Shown: positions 1 through 8,683 of the stretch, one piece after another | Position numbering within the stretch: the first letter of the stretch is position 1 | How the letters are laid out: each line of letters begins with the position of its first letter | Origin: an uncultured Blautia sp. | GTDB lineage: Bacteria; Bacillota; Clostridia; Lachnospirales; Lachnospiraceae | Direction: 5' to 3' | Assembly: GCA_934408705.1 (NCBI GenBank) | Contig: CAKRVL010000018.1 | Location: forward strand, 1-40,448 | Length of the DNA: 40,448 nucleotides | The notes under the pieces: model-generated | Seen by the model: only the letters and a program-made list of their open reading frames with translations | Told to the model about the DNA's origin: nothing | Databases searched by the model: none | Position numbers and translations under genes: made by a program

Positions 1-2
1 AC

Positions 3-32
3 ACAATTCTGATGATGGGAGGAGAAAAATAA
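3..32 (+). CDS. Possible 3' end of sugar ABC ATPase (MglA-like), partial
   Basis: Only nine codons are visible, reading TILMMGGEK and then TAA. This is the only frame here that is open from the window edge and closes just before mglC, and its stop overlaps the mglC start by one base (TAATG), which is typical of coupled ABC operons. In galactose-type ABC operons the ATPase gene mglA normally precedes mglC, so the fragment is assigned by position only; nine residues are too few to recognise the family. Confidence 0.35.
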   Translation, partial: TILMMGGEK

Positions 33-1021
33 TGGGTAACAAAAAGAAATTAAGCTTTAAAGAGATTATGACGAATTATGGTGTTATCATCATCATGCTT
101 TGTCTTATCGTATTTACAGGAATCACAAGACCAAATTTCTTAACAACAAATAACCTGACAAATATTCTTGCAACTATGAGTTTCCGTCTGGTAATCGCAC
201 TTGGTATTGCTGGATGTATCATTACAGCAGGATGTGACCTTTCCGCAGGTCGTATGATCGGTTTCGGCGGATGTATCGCTGGTACACTGCTTCAGAAAAT
301 GGATTATTCAGCTAAGTTTTATCCGAATATGAAACCATTAAACATCTGGCTTGCTCTTCTGATCGTTATGCTGATCTGTGCAGCATTCGGTCTGGTAACC
401 GGATTCTTTATCGCATACTTGAACGTACCGCCATTCATCTCCACAATGGCTATGATGGAGATCGTTTATGGTATCTGCAGTATCTACACAAATGCAACTC
501 CTCTTGGAGGATATGTAAGTGAGTATACAGGACTTGCTACAGGCAAATTCCTTGGAATGAGTTATCTGGTATGGATTGCAATCATCGTTGGTGCTATTAC
601 ATGGTTTATCTTTAACATGACACGTCATGGAAAATACATGTATGCAATCGGTGGAAACGCACAGGCAGCAGAGGTTGCAGGTGTTCCGGTTAAGAAAACT
701 CTGATCATCATCTACGCAAAAGCAGCAGCTATGTATGGCCTTGCTGGATTTATGATGGGTGCAAAAGCCGGTGGTGCATCTGTTCAGTTAGGATATGGTT
801 ATGAAATGGAAGCGATTGCAGCTTGTACTATCGGTGGTGTATCTGTAACCGGTGGTCGTGGTAAAGTATCTTCCGCTCTGATTGGTGTTGCAGTATTCGA
901 GTTCCTGAAAGCAGCACTTCAGTTCCTGGGAGTAAATGCATACGCTCAGTACATCGCACTTGGTGTTATCATCTTCATTGCTATTTCACTGGATATCAGA
1001 AAATATATTGCAAGAAAATAA
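32..1021 (+). CDS. mglC: Galactose/methyl-galactoside ABC transporter permease
   Basis: This 329-residue, very hydrophobic protein is a membrane permease of the BPD_transp_2 (RbsC/MglC) family, which forms the channel for sugar uptake with an MglA ATPase and an MglB binding protein. About eight to ten membrane segments are visible from residue 15 to 325. The family signature is present as GCIITAGCDLSAGRMIGFGG near residues 60-80 and as AACTIGGVSVTGGRGKVSSA near 270-290. A strong GGGAGGAG lies 5' of the ATG at 32, inside the upstream reading frame. The length matches MglC, and the Asn/Thr-rich stretch near residues 35-45 (NFLTTNNLTNIL) is typical of clostridial members. An intrinsic terminator follows directly. 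The two-component system downstream probably responds to the same class of sugar. Exact sugar specificity cannot be read from the permease. Confidence 0.9.
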   Translation: MGNKKKLSFKEIMTNYGVIIIMLCLIVFTGITRPNFLTTNNLTNILATMSFRLVIALGIAGCIITAGCDLSAGRMIGFGGCIAGTLLQKMDYSAKFYPNMKPLNIWLALLIVMLICAAFGLVTGFFIAYLNVPPFISTMAMMEIVYGICSIYTNATPLGGYVSEYTGLATGKFLGMSYLVWIAIIVGAITWFIFNMTRHGKYMYAIGGNAQAAEVAGVPVKKTLIIIYAKAAAMYGLAGFMMGAKAGGASVQLGYGYEMEAIAACTIGGVSVTGGRGKVSSALIGVAVFEFLKAALQFLGVNAYAQYIALGVIIFIAISLDIRKYIARK

Positions 1022-1036
1022 TAAAAAAGATATAAT
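1008..1036 (+). promoter_or_regulatory. Candidate promoter overlapping the end of mglC
   Basis: TTGCAA at 1008-1013 and TATAAT at 1031-1036 are 17 bp apart. The predicted start near 1043 coincides with the first base of the terminator hairpin, so any transcript would begin with a terminator. It could drive the genes from 1131 by read-through, or be a chance match in AT-rich sequence. Confidence 0.35.
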
Positions 1037-1042
1037 ATCTAT

Positions 1043-1080
1043 AGGACCGCCGTTTGGTACGACGGTCCTTTCTTTATCTT
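1043..1080 (+). terminator. Intrinsic terminator after mglC
   Basis: Arms 1043-1053 and 1059-1069 pair over 11 positions with a single C/A mismatch around a TTGGT loop, followed by a T-rich tract to 1080. It ends the mgl operon and separates it from the small membrane protein and two-component genes. Confidence 0.85.
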
Positions 1081-1130
1081 AAAAAGAAACGCAAAATTTG
1101 CGAAAAATAAACGAAAAAGGAGAAAAAGAA

Positions 1131-1460
1131 ATGGATAACAGCTATTTATCAAACGCAATGATCCCGCTGATGCTGACACTTGTACTGGGATATTATGCAG
1201 CCCGTCTGCTGGTCTTTCATGATACAGAGTCCATCACCGGGAAGAAGGGTGCCAAATTTAAAGACAAAGAGAAATATTCAAAGGAAGCAGGAAAGCTGAT
1301 TCTTTTCCTGGCAGCAGGTTCGTTTGTTATGGCAATGCTGATGTTTTTTAATACATATGCAGCTGTTGCTGAGATTGTGATCTGGTTTGTGATCTTTGGT
1401 ATTCTCTGGAAGAGAATGAATGATAAATATGGGGATACAAGTTCCCGTAAGAAGAAATAG
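1131..1460 (+). CDS. Small membrane protein of unknown function
   Basis: A 109-residue protein with two or three hydrophobic segments: about residues 9-27 (MIPLMLTLVLGYYAARLLVF), 55-72 and 75-92, with a charged loop (KKGAKFKDKEKYSKEAGK) between the first two and a basic C-terminal tail. The ATG at 1131 is preferred because AAGGAG lies eight bases upstream; an in-frame TTG at 1098 has no such site. It sits between the mgl terminator and the response-regulator gene, so it probably shares a transcript with the sensory genes. I do not recognise the family. A short imperfect palindrome, CGCAAAATTTGCG (1090-1102), lies just upstream and may be part of its control region. Confidence 0.65.
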   Translation: MDNSYLSNAMIPLMLTLVLGYYAARLLVFHDTESITGKKGAKFKDKEKYSKEAGKLILFLAAGSFVMAMLMFFNTYAAVAEIVIWFVIFGILWKRMNDKYGDTSSRKKK

Positions 1461-1498
1461 ATAATAGAAAGTGTTTGGAGCGGACGCAGGATATCATT

Positions 1499-3103
1499 AT
1501 GGAAAAATATTCAGTATTACTTGTGGATGACGAGGAGGACGTTATCCAGATTATCATGAAAAAGATGGATTGGGAAAGTATGGGCTTTCAGGTTGCGGGA
1601 TATGCACATAATGGCGTGGAGGCACTGGAGATGGCAGAGGAGCTGCAGCCGGATGTGGTTATGACAGATATTAAGATGCCATATATGGACGGGCTGACTC
1701 TGAGCCGCAAGTTGAAAGAGCTTTACCCCACTGTGAAGATCATCATTTTCTCAGGATTTGATGAATTTGAATATGCAAAAGAAGCAATTCAGATTGAGGT
1801 AGAGGAATATATTCTGAAACCAATTGATGCGGGAAATCTGAAGCAGGTTTTTGGCAGAATACATGAGAAGATAGACAGGGAAATCGATGAACGGAGAAAT
1901 ACAGATAAACTGAGAGCATACTACATGGAAAGCCTTCCCCTTCTTCAGGAGAACTTCTATGTTTCCCTTATTGATGGCCGGATTCCGGAGGACAAAATCC
2001 GGAAGTATCTTGCTGATTATCAGATTGATCTCACAGGTCCTTGCTATGTGGTAACTATTTTGCACACCAGCACCACGGATATTCCTCAGAATATGGATTC
2101 TTTTTTATTAGGATTATCTGTAAAGAAATTGGCGGAAGAGCATGTGGCAGGTGAATGGAAGTCAAGAATACTGATGTATCTGGGAGATATTCTTATAATC
2201 ACCCAATTAGAAAAAAAGGAACAGATCACTGCCTATACTGATTCTCTGGATCAGCTGTGCCGTCTGGCAAAGCATGTGTGTGATGCAACAGTAACAGCTG
2301 GAATAGGTTATGTATGCAATAATCTGCAGGATATCAGGCGTTCCTGGCAAGGTGCCAGAAGTGCGGTTTCTTACCGTATGATTTACGGAAATACCCGTGC
2401 TATTAACATTGCAGAGATCGATCCTATAGAGAGTGTGGACGAACGCTGGGAGGAGCAGGAAATACAGAAAATCCTCAAAAAAATCCGCATGGGAAGCGGG
2501 GAAGAGCTGGAAACAGAACTGAATCACTGCATCCGCAGGTTTGTGCAGGATGGTACAACCATGCAGAAATACCAGATATTTATTATGGGGCTTCTTACGG
2601 AAATCTTTCGCTTTTGTAATACGAATCAGCTGGACAGTACAGAATTCTATGGTGAGAAAGGTGAGATTTTTGAGCGCTGCATGCAGATGGAATCTCCGGA
2701 AGAGCTGGAGCAGTGCCTTCTTGAAATCTGTGAGAAGCTGCGGAAAACAGTTCAGCAGGAACGTCAGGCAAGCACCAGGTCTTTCGTTTCCAAAGCAGTG
2801 GAATATGTGCAGGAGCGTTATAATGACAGAAACATAACTATAGAATCAATATGCAGGGAGTTAGGCGTAAGTGCCGCGTATTTTTCTACTATTTTTAAGA
2901 AAGAAACAGGCAAAACGTTTATCAATTATCTTACAGATTACCGAATGGAAAAAGCTGTGGAGCTGCTTATGACTACCAATGATAAAACATATGTGATCGC
3001 AGAAAAAGTAGGCTATGCAGATCCTAATTATTTCAGTTATGCTTTTAAAAAACAGTACAGCATGTCGCCGTCTAAATATCGTACTGCAAACAGAGAAGGA
3101 TAG
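1499..3103 (+). CDS. Response regulator, CheY receiver plus AraC DNA-binding domain (YesN type)
   Basis: A 534-residue cytoplasmic transcription factor. Residues 1-120 form a receiver domain with the acidic pair D10/D11 in VLLVDDEED, the phosphoacceptor D57 in VVMTDIKMPYMDG and the conserved lysine K107 in ILKPID. The last 100 residues form a double helix-turn-helix AraC domain, with the typical ending AEKVGYADPNYFSYAFKKQY. The roughly 300-residue middle is the variable linker common in YesN proteins. The ATG at 1499 has only a weak AGGAT upstream, and a TTG at 1475 in the same frame is possible. The partner kinase follows 47 bp downstream. With two sugar-binding-type proteins after it, this regulator most likely controls the mgl-type sugar genes; the target promoter is inferred, not seen. 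Confidence 0.9.
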   Translation: MEKYSVLLVDDEEDVIQIIMKKMDWESMGFQVAGYAHNGVEALEMAEELQPDVVMTDIKMPYMDGLTLSRKLKELYPTVKIIIFSGFDEFEYAKEAIQIEVEEYILKPIDAGNLKQVFGRIHEKIDREIDERRNTDKLRAYYMESLPLLQENFYVSLIDGRIPEDKIRKYLADYQIDLTGPCYVVTILHTSTTDIPQNMDSFLLGLSVKKLAEEHVAGEWKSRILMYLGDILIITQLEKKEQITAYTDSLDQLCRLAKHVCDATVTAGIGYVCNNLQDIRRSWQGARSAVSYRMIYGNTRAINIAEIDPIESVDERWEEQEIQKILKKIRMGSGEELETELNHCIRRFVQDGTTMQKYQIFIMGLLTEIFRFCNTNQLDSTEFYGEKGEIFERCMQMESPEELEQCLLEICEKLRKTVQQERQASTRSFVSKAVEYVQERYNDRNITIESICRELGVSAAYFSTIFKKETGKTFINYLTDYRMEKAVELLMTTNDKTYVIAEKVGYADPNYFSYAFKKQYSMSPSKYRTANREG

Positions 3104-3150
3104 TAAGCAGGTGTCAATAAGATGTGAAATCTAAAAAGGTGGGAGAGTCG

Positions 3151-5001
3151 ATGAAAAAAATCAAAGAATTATTATCCCATAAATCAAAAAAAACAAGAAG
3201 CATGCAGATGACAATATCCATTTCGTTTACAGTTCTGTCTGTATGTTGTATGTGTTTTCTTGGTGTAATGCTTTATCAGCAGTTTACCAGGAAAGCAGAG
3301 AATCTTACAGTAGAAAATGCCAGGCAGCTGTTGAATCAGACTACTATCAACCTGGAGGATTACCTGAGAAATATGCGTCGTATTTCAGACGCTATGTATT
3401 ATACTGTGATCAAGAACACTGATATAGGCAGTGAGAGTCTGGAGGATTCCATGACTCTTTTGTACGAGGCAAATAAGGACAAACTGGTTAGTGTAGCGTG
3501 CTATACAAATGACGGAAGGCTGACCGCGGCATCTCCCATTGCGACAGAGAAAACAGGTGTAGATGTAAGCTCACAGAAATGGTTCCAGGATGCAGAGGGT
3601 GAGCTGGAGAATTTCCATTTTTCCACACCTCATGTCCAGAATCTCTTTGACGATCCGTCCTACAGATATTACTGGGTAGTGTCATTAAGTCGTACCGTAG
3701 AGCTTACCAGGAATGGCAATTCCCTGCTGGGTGTGCTTCTGGTAGATATGAATTACAGTAGTATTGAACAGCTTCTTGAGAAGGCAAATTCAGATACCTC
3801 CGGTGAATACGTATATCTGATGGCATCTGATGGCGAGATCATTTATCACCCGAAGCAGAATATGATCCACATGGGAATGTATCAGGAAAATAATAATAAA
3901 GCGGCGGGATATGAGGACACTACTGTAGAAGAGAATTTCCGGGGAGAGAAGCGTCTGGTCACAGTGAAGACAATCAGTTATACAGGCTGGAAGCTGGTCA
4001 GCGTAGTACCTATGAAATCCTTCAGTATGGGAATGACAGGTATGAGGAATCTGGTGGTACTTCTGGTGGCATTGACTGTACTTGCTGCTGTATTGCTGAA
4101 CCAGATGGTATCAGCCAGAATTTCCAAGCCGCTGCGACGTCTGAATAATTCTGTGAAGGAATGGGAAGCAGGTAACATGAACCCGGATATTTATATCGGT
4201 GGTTCCATGGAAGTAGAGCATTTGGGAAAAACACTTCAGTCCACTGTTTCGCAGATTCATCAGCTGATGGATGATATCGTAGTGGAACAGGAGGAGAAGC
4301 GGAAAAGTGAGCTGGATGCGCTTCAGTCCCAGATAAACCCTCATTTCTTATATAATACCCTGGATTCAATTGTCTGGATGATCGCGGGAGAGCGATATGA
4401 TGATGCGGTATTTATGATCACGCAGCTGGCCAGCTTATTCCGAATCAGTCTGAGCAAAGGCAAAACAGTAATCCGGATCGAGGACGAAGTAAAGCATGCG
4501 CAGAATTATATGAATATTCAGAAGATAAGATATAAGAATAGCTTTGAAGTGGATTTTCAGATAGAGGAAGAAATTCTGGATGGATGTATTGTGAAGCTGG
4601 TGCTTCAGCCATTGCTTGAGAATGCGATTTATTATGGTATGGAATATATGGATGGAGAAGGCGAGATAAATGTGCGCGGCTACCGCAAGGATAAGGATAT
4701 TTATCTGGAGGTGGAGGATAATGGACTTGGAATGCCGGAGGAAGAAGCGGCAGAGCTTTTAAACGGAAAAGAAAGACCGCATAAGCACGGCTCCGGTGTT
4801 GGTCTGGTTAATGTTCACAGCCGCCTGAAGCTTCGCTTCGGAGAGAATTATGGTCTGATCATCCACAGCTGTCCGGATGAGGGTATGCTGGTACAGATCC
4901 ATATTCCATATATCCAGTATACCGCAGAAACACAAGAGCTTCTGGAAAGCGGTAGGAGTTATTCATCCGTATCCGCTGGCGGAAAGGAGACTGAGTCATG
5001 A
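3151..5001 (+). CDS. Sensor histidine kinase, YesM type
   Basis: A 616-residue membrane sensor kinase. A membrane helix lies near residues 20-42, followed by an extracellular Cache-like region to about 297, a second helix near 300-319 (LVVLLVALTVLAAVLL), a HAMP segment, then the His_kinase family block SQINPHFLYNTLDSIVW with phosphorylated H398. The ATPase domain has its N box at LLENAIYYG (N491), the G1 box DNGLGM (D523) and the G2 box GSGVGLVNVHSRL (about 547). The ATG at 3151 is chosen because AGGTGGGAG lies just upstream; a GTG at 3124 has none. Its stop overlaps the start of the next gene by four bases, so the kinase and the anchored binding protein are made together, suggesting they form one sensory complex. 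Confidence 0.92.
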   Translation: MKKIKELLSHKSKKTRSMQMTISISFTVLSVCCMCFLGVMLYQQFTRKAENLTVENARQLLNQTTINLEDYLRNMRRISDAMYYTVIKNTDIGSESLEDSMTLLYEANKDKLVSVACYTNDGRLTAASPIATEKTGVDVSSQKWFQDAEGELENFHFSTPHVQNLFDDPSYRYYWVVSLSRTVELTRNGNSLLGVLLVDMNYSSIEQLLEKANSDTSGEYVYLMASDGEIIYHPKQNMIHMGMYQENNNKAAGYEDTTVEENFRGEKRLVTVKTISYTGWKLVSVVPMKSFSMGMTGMRNLVVLLVALTVLAAVLLNQMVSARISKPLRRLNNSVKEWEAGNMNPDIYIGGSMEVEHLGKTLQSTVSQIHQLMDDIVVEQEEKRKSELDALQSQINPHFLYNTLDSIVWMIAGERYDDAVFMITQLASLFRISLSKGKTVIRIEDEVKHAQNYMNIQKIRYKNSFEVDFQIEEEILDGCIVKLVLQPLLENAIYYGMEYMDGEGEINVRGYRKDKDIYLEVEDNGLGMPEEEAAELLNGKERPHKHGSGVGLVNVHSRLKLRFGENYGLIIHSCPDEGMLVQIHIPYIQYTAETQELLESGRSYSSVSAGGKETES

Positions 5002-5948
5002 AAAGAAACAGACTATCCGCAATTTTGTTCCTGCTGATGATTCTGGGCGTGATTGGATACAGTACATATGGAATGCTAAATCAGGGAAAAGTGGATGACT
5101 ATATATCGGTATCTGTTATTGTAAATGACAGCAGCAGTGGCCGGTGGGATGCTTTTCGTGCAGGGCTGGAGCAAGGAGCAGAGGATAATCATGTACATTT
5201 GAATCTGGTTTCTACCGGCACATTCCGGAATTCCAAGGAGGAACAAACTATTGTGGCCAGAGAATTGGAGGGAGACGCAGATGGAGTGATAGTTGCACCT
5301 TATTCCAGTGAGGCTGGTGCAATTTTGCCGTCAGAGCCTGCGAAGCCTGTAGTGCTTGTAAAAACAGGGATAGAAACGGATAAGCTTTTTACCACTGTGA
5401 TGCCGGATAATACAAAGCTTGGGAAAAGTCTGGCTGATGCGGTGATCGAAGATAACGCTGTCAAAGTAGGGATATTGAGCGGAAACCAGAATCAGCTGGG
5501 AATGAAACAGCGTTTAAAGAGTGTAGAGAACGGATTAACTGCAGCAGGCATAGAGATTTCCTGGACTCTTTCCGAAAGGGAGCTTGATAATAAATTACGG
5601 AATCCGGGATTTTTCGCGGATTATCCGGTGGATACGGTGATTTCTCTTGTAAATAATGATACTGAAAAAGCAGTAGATATTATTTTAAGTAATGATGATA
5701 TTTCGTGGAAGCTCTACGGAGAGGGACGGTCTGAGAAACTGGTATATTATCTGGATAAAGGGCTGATACAAAAGCTTGTGGTTCCCAATGAGTATTATAT
5801 GGGCTACCAGAGCATGGCTTTGGCGGCACAAAATATCAGATATCATGTAGACAAAACAGAACAATCTGAGGTTGAATTTTATATAGTGTCTAAAGAGAAT
5901 CTCTATGATGAAGAAACAAGCAGGATTTTGTTTCCGACAGTAAGGTGA
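4998..5948 (+). CDS. Membrane-anchored periplasmic-binding-type sugar sensor protein
   Basis: A 316-residue protein with an uncleaved-looking N-terminal anchor (LSAILFLLMILGVIGYSTYG) and a Peripla_BP_4-type fold. The start of the fold is visible as ISVSVIVNDSSSGRWDAFRA and the second strand region as GDADGVIVAPYSSE. It has no lipobox. It overlaps the kinase gene by four bases (ATGA) and precedes a second binding protein. In related clostridial systems (XylFII with LytS/YesN is the best known) such an anchored binding protein does not deliver sugar to an ABC transporter but docks on the sensor kinase and tells it that sugar is present. That role is inferred here from the anchor and the gene order. 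A stand-alone uptake role is less likely but not excluded. Confidence 0.75.
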   Translation: MKRNRLSAILFLLMILGVIGYSTYGMLNQGKVDDYISVSVIVNDSSSGRWDAFRAGLEQGAEDNHVHLNLVSTGTFRNSKEEQTIVARELEGDADGVIVAPYSSEAGAILPSEPAKPVVLVKTGIETDKLFTTVMPDNTKLGKSLADAVIEDNAVKVGILSGNQNQLGMKQRLKSVENGLTAAGIEISWTLSERELDNKLRNPGFFADYPVDTVISLVNNDTEKAVDIILSNDDISWKLYGEGRSEKLVYYLDKGLIQKLVVPNEYYMGYQSMALAAQNIRYHVDKTEQSEVEFYIVSKENLYDEETSRILFPTVR

Positions 5949-5974
5949 CTGGACACAATAAATGGGGGAAGAAA

Positions 5975-7006
5975 ATGCGCGGAAAATATCTGGTGCTGGC
6001 AGGCACTCTGGGAGTTGTAGCTGTTGCTGCCGGAGGCTGTAAGAACAACGAGGAAGAAACTGTAAAAAATATTAAAATTGGAATCACGCTGTATGATCAG
6101 TATGATACTTTCATTTCAGAAATGATGACAGAATTTACAAAATATGCGGCAGATAAAGAGGAGTCCACGGGCGTGGCGATCAATGTGGAGATCCTGGATG
6201 CTTCCCAAAGCCAGCTGACACAGAATGAACAGGTGAAAAGCCTGATTGATAAGGGCTGCAATGTGGTCTGTGTGAATCTGGTTGACCGTACAGAGCCTAC
6301 TACAATTACAGATCTGGCAGAAAGTAAACAGGTTCCTATCATCTTTTTTAACCGTGAGCTGGTTGCAGAGGATCTGGAACGTTGGAGTGAGCTGTATTAT
6401 GTAGGTGCAGATGCTTATCAGTCAGGAGTGATGGAGGGAGAGATTGCAGCAGATGCATTCAAGGAGAATGCAGATATGGATAAAAATGGTGATGGTATCT
6501 GCCAGTATGTGGTGCTGGAGGGTGAAGCAGGACATCAGGATGCTATTGTGAGAACAGAATATTCTGTGAATACTATAATAGATAATGGTGTGGAGGTGGA
6601 GAAGCTGGGGTACGCTATTGCTAACTGGAATCGTGCACAGGCCCAGACAAAAACAGCAGCTCTGCTTACTCAGTTTGAGGGAAATCTTGATCTGATTATC
6701 GCTAATAATGATGATATGGCACTGGGAGCCATAGATGCTTTGCGAGATTCCAAGATTTCCCGTGAAGACTGGCCAAGAATTGTGGGAATTGATGGTACGC
6801 AGGAGGGACTGGCTGCTGTAAAGCGTGGGGAGATGCTTGGAACTGTGTACAATGACAAGGTGGGGCAGGCGCATGAAATGCTGAATCTGGCATATGCCAT
6901 TGCAACAAACAGCGATGAAGGAGATATTCCGTTAATTGACGGAAAGTATGTGCGTACTCCTTACCATAAGGTTACATTAGACAATGTTGAGGAATATGAG
7001 AATTAA
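5975..7006 (+). CDS. MglB-like galactose/glucose-binding lipoprotein
   Basis: A 343-residue secreted substrate-binding protein of the galactose-binding family. The start at 5975 has a GGGGGAAG site; the first 22 residues form a lipoprotein signal ending in AAGGC, so C22 is the likely lipidated residue. The fold begins IKIGITLYDQYDTFISEM. Residues from D169 read DKNGDGICQ, matching the EF-hand-like calcium loop that is diagnostic of the E. coli glucose/galactose-binding protein, and the hinge region motifs IIANNDDMALGAIDAL and VGIDGTQEGLAAV are intact. It probably feeds the MglC-type permease at the window start, or acts with the upstream sensory proteins. A canonical mglB would normally lie before mglA, outside this window, so this could be a second paralogue; I therefore give no symbol. 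Confidence 0.85.
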   Translation: MRGKYLVLAGTLGVVAVAAGGCKNNEEETVKNIKIGITLYDQYDTFISEMMTEFTKYAADKEESTGVAINVEILDASQSQLTQNEQVKSLIDKGCNVVCVNLVDRTEPTTITDLAESKQVPIIFFNRELVAEDLERWSELYYVGADAYQSGVMEGEIAADAFKENADMDKNGDGICQYVVLEGEAGHQDAIVRTEYSVNTIIDNGVEVEKLGYAIANWNRAQAQTKTAALLTQFEGNLDLIIANNDDMALGAIDALRDSKISREDWPRIVGIDGTQEGLAAVKRGEMLGTVYNDKVGQAHEMLNLAYAIATNSDEGDIPLIDGKYVRTPYHKVTLDNVEEYEN

Positions 7007-7062
7007 AAAATGTGGATTATCTTTGTGAAAGCGTGATTTTTATAGAAAGGTGGTTAACATAA

Positions 7063-8031
7063 ATGAAATTAGGTATTCTTGGAGCCGGAAACATAGCGGT
7101 TCAGATGGCAAAAACAGTAGCTGGAATGAAGGACGTAGAGAACTATGCAGTTGCAGCCAGATCCCTGGAGCGTGCCCAGGCGTTTGCAGCGAAAAATGGC
7201 ATTTCCAAAGCCTACGGCTCTTATGAGGAAATGCTGGCAGATCCTGAAATCGACCTGGTCTATATTGCAACACCTCATTCCCATCATTATCTTCATGGAA
7301 AAATGTGTCTGGAAGCAGGTAAAAACGTGCTTTGTGAGAAAGCCTTCACTGTAAATGCAGACCAGGCCAGGAAGCTGTTTGCCCTGGCAAAGGAGAAAAA
7401 TCTGCTGATCACAGAGGCAATCTGGCCCAGATATATGCCATCAAGAAAGATGATCGATGATATTATTGCAAGCGGTGTGATCGGTGAAGTGACTTCAGTA
7501 ACAGCAAATCTGAATTATACTATCAGTGATGTGGAGCGTATCCGTAAACCGGAGCTGGCAGGCGGTGCATTGCTGGATGTAGGTGTTTATCCTATTAATT
7601 TTGCAAGCATGGTTCTGGGTGATAAGTTAAAGGATGTGCAGGCGACTGCTATTTTCCGTGACGGTGTGGATATTCTGGATACTATTGTTATGGTATTTGA
7701 AGGAGATCGTATGGCAACCCTGCAGTGCGGAGCCAGAGAGATTTCTGACAGAATGGGCGGCATTTTTGGCACAAAGGGTTATATGCAGATACAGAACATT
7801 AACAATCCGGAAAAAATCACGGTGTTTGATCAGGAGCACAAAGAAGTGGCTTCTTACCTGCCACCGGCACAGATCACAGGCTATGAGTATGAAGTGGAAT
7901 CCTGCATGAAGGCTCTGAAGGAAGGGGCTAAGGAATGTCCGGAAATGCCTCACGATGAGACAGTACGGGTGATGGAGATTATGGATGGAATCAGGAAGTC
8001 CTGGGGATATGAGATTCCTCTTTATGAATAG
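7063..8031 (+). CDS. Gfo/Idh/MocA family NAD(P)-dependent oxidoreductase
   Basis: A 322-residue cytoplasmic dehydrogenase. The N-terminal Rossmann fold starts with LGILGAGNIAVQMAK. The family motif around the catalytic lysine is VLCEKAFTVNADQ (K93), and the C-terminal half contains GGALLDVGVYPINFA, typical of dihydrodiol-dehydrogenase/glucose-fructose oxidoreductase-like members. AAAGGTGG precedes the ATG. It lies 56 bp after the binding-protein gene and is ended by a terminator, so it is likely the last gene of the sugar-sensing operon and oxidises or epimerises the imported sugar or a derivative. The substrate cannot be assigned from sequence. Confidence 0.85.
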   Translation: MKLGILGAGNIAVQMAKTVAGMKDVENYAVAARSLERAQAFAAKNGISKAYGSYEEMLADPEIDLVYIATPHSHHYLHGKMCLEAGKNVLCEKAFTVNADQARKLFALAKEKNLLITEAIWPRYMPSRKMIDDIIASGVIGEVTSVTANLNYTISDVERIRKPELAGGALLDVGVYPINFASMVLGDKLKDVQATAIFRDGVDILDTIVMVFEGDRMATLQCGAREISDRMGGIFGTKGYMQIQNINNPEKITVFDQEHKEVASYLPPAQITGYEYEVESCMKALKEGAKECPEMPHDETVRVMEIMDGIRKSWGYEIPLYE

Positions 8032-8046
8032 AATAAGATAAAAATG

Positions 8047-8084
8047 GCGGAAGCACTTTTTATAGTGGCTTCCGCTGCTTTTTT
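8047..8084 (+). terminator. Intrinsic terminator after the oxidoreductase gene
   Basis: GCGGAAGCAC (8047-8056) pairs with GTGGCTTCCGC (8065-8075) with one bulged G, and a run of six T follows at 8079-8084. It lies between convergent genes. Confidence 0.8.
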
Positions 8085-8113
8085 AGCTGGAAGAATTGTG
8101 AGATGCGAAATAA

Positions 8114-8683
8114 TCAGGCTTTTTGGAAAATACTCAGAACAACATTTGCCAGGCCGCATAAAACCATTGCCAGTATAGGGTTGACTTTAAATTTACGAAG
8201 CAATACCATTGCAGCTGCAAAAAACAGGATCATTTGCACACATATATTCTGGCGTATGAAATTTACAGTTCCATCTATGAAAAAAGATGAGATCAGAATT
8301 GTTACACCGGCTTTGGCAATCATTGCTACAACTGCCGGGCGAAGGGATGCCAACGTACCCTGGAGTAATGACATATTCCGGTATTTCATGTAAACATATG
8401 CCAGAAGAGTTACCACAATACAGGATGGAAGAATGCAGCCAAATGTAGCAACTATAGCACCGGGAGTTCCCGCAATCTGCATTCCCACAAAGGAAGCGGA
8501 GTTTACGGCGATTGGCCCCGGGGTCATCTCAGCGATGGTGATCAGATCTGTGAAGGAGTTCATGGAAAGCCAGCCATGTAAAGTTACTACCTGTTCCTGT
8601 ATCAGAGGCATCGCGGCGTAGCCACCGCCGAAGCTTAAGGCACCAATCTGGAGGAAGCTTAAAAAGAGCTGAAGATAAATCAT
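8114..8683 (-). CDS. Chromate-transporter (CHR) family protein, second half of a split pair
   Basis: A 189-residue integral membrane protein of the CHR family in its short, single-domain form. The N-terminal signature ALSFGGGYAAMPLIQEQVV and the second motif AEMTPGPIAVNSASFVG are both clear. Several hydrophobic helices fill the rest (for example ATFGCILPSCIVVTLLAYVY). Its start overlaps the stop of the other CHR half by four bases. Short CHR proteins work as pairs of opposite membrane orientation and together equal one long ChrA. The genes follow a sulfatase, and chromate is a structural analogue of sulfate, so sulfate or another oxyanion is a reasonable substrate here; this is inference. Confidence 0.85.
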   Translation of the reverse strand: MIYLQLFLSFLQIGALSFGGGYAAMPLIQEQVVTLHGWLSMNSFTDLITIAEMTPGPIAVNSASFVGMQIAGTPGAIVATFGCILPSCIVVTLLAYVYMKYRNMSLLQGTLASLRPAVVAMIAKAGVTILISSFFIDGTVNFIRQNICVQMILFFAAAMVLLRKFKVNPILAMVLCGLANVVLSIFQKA

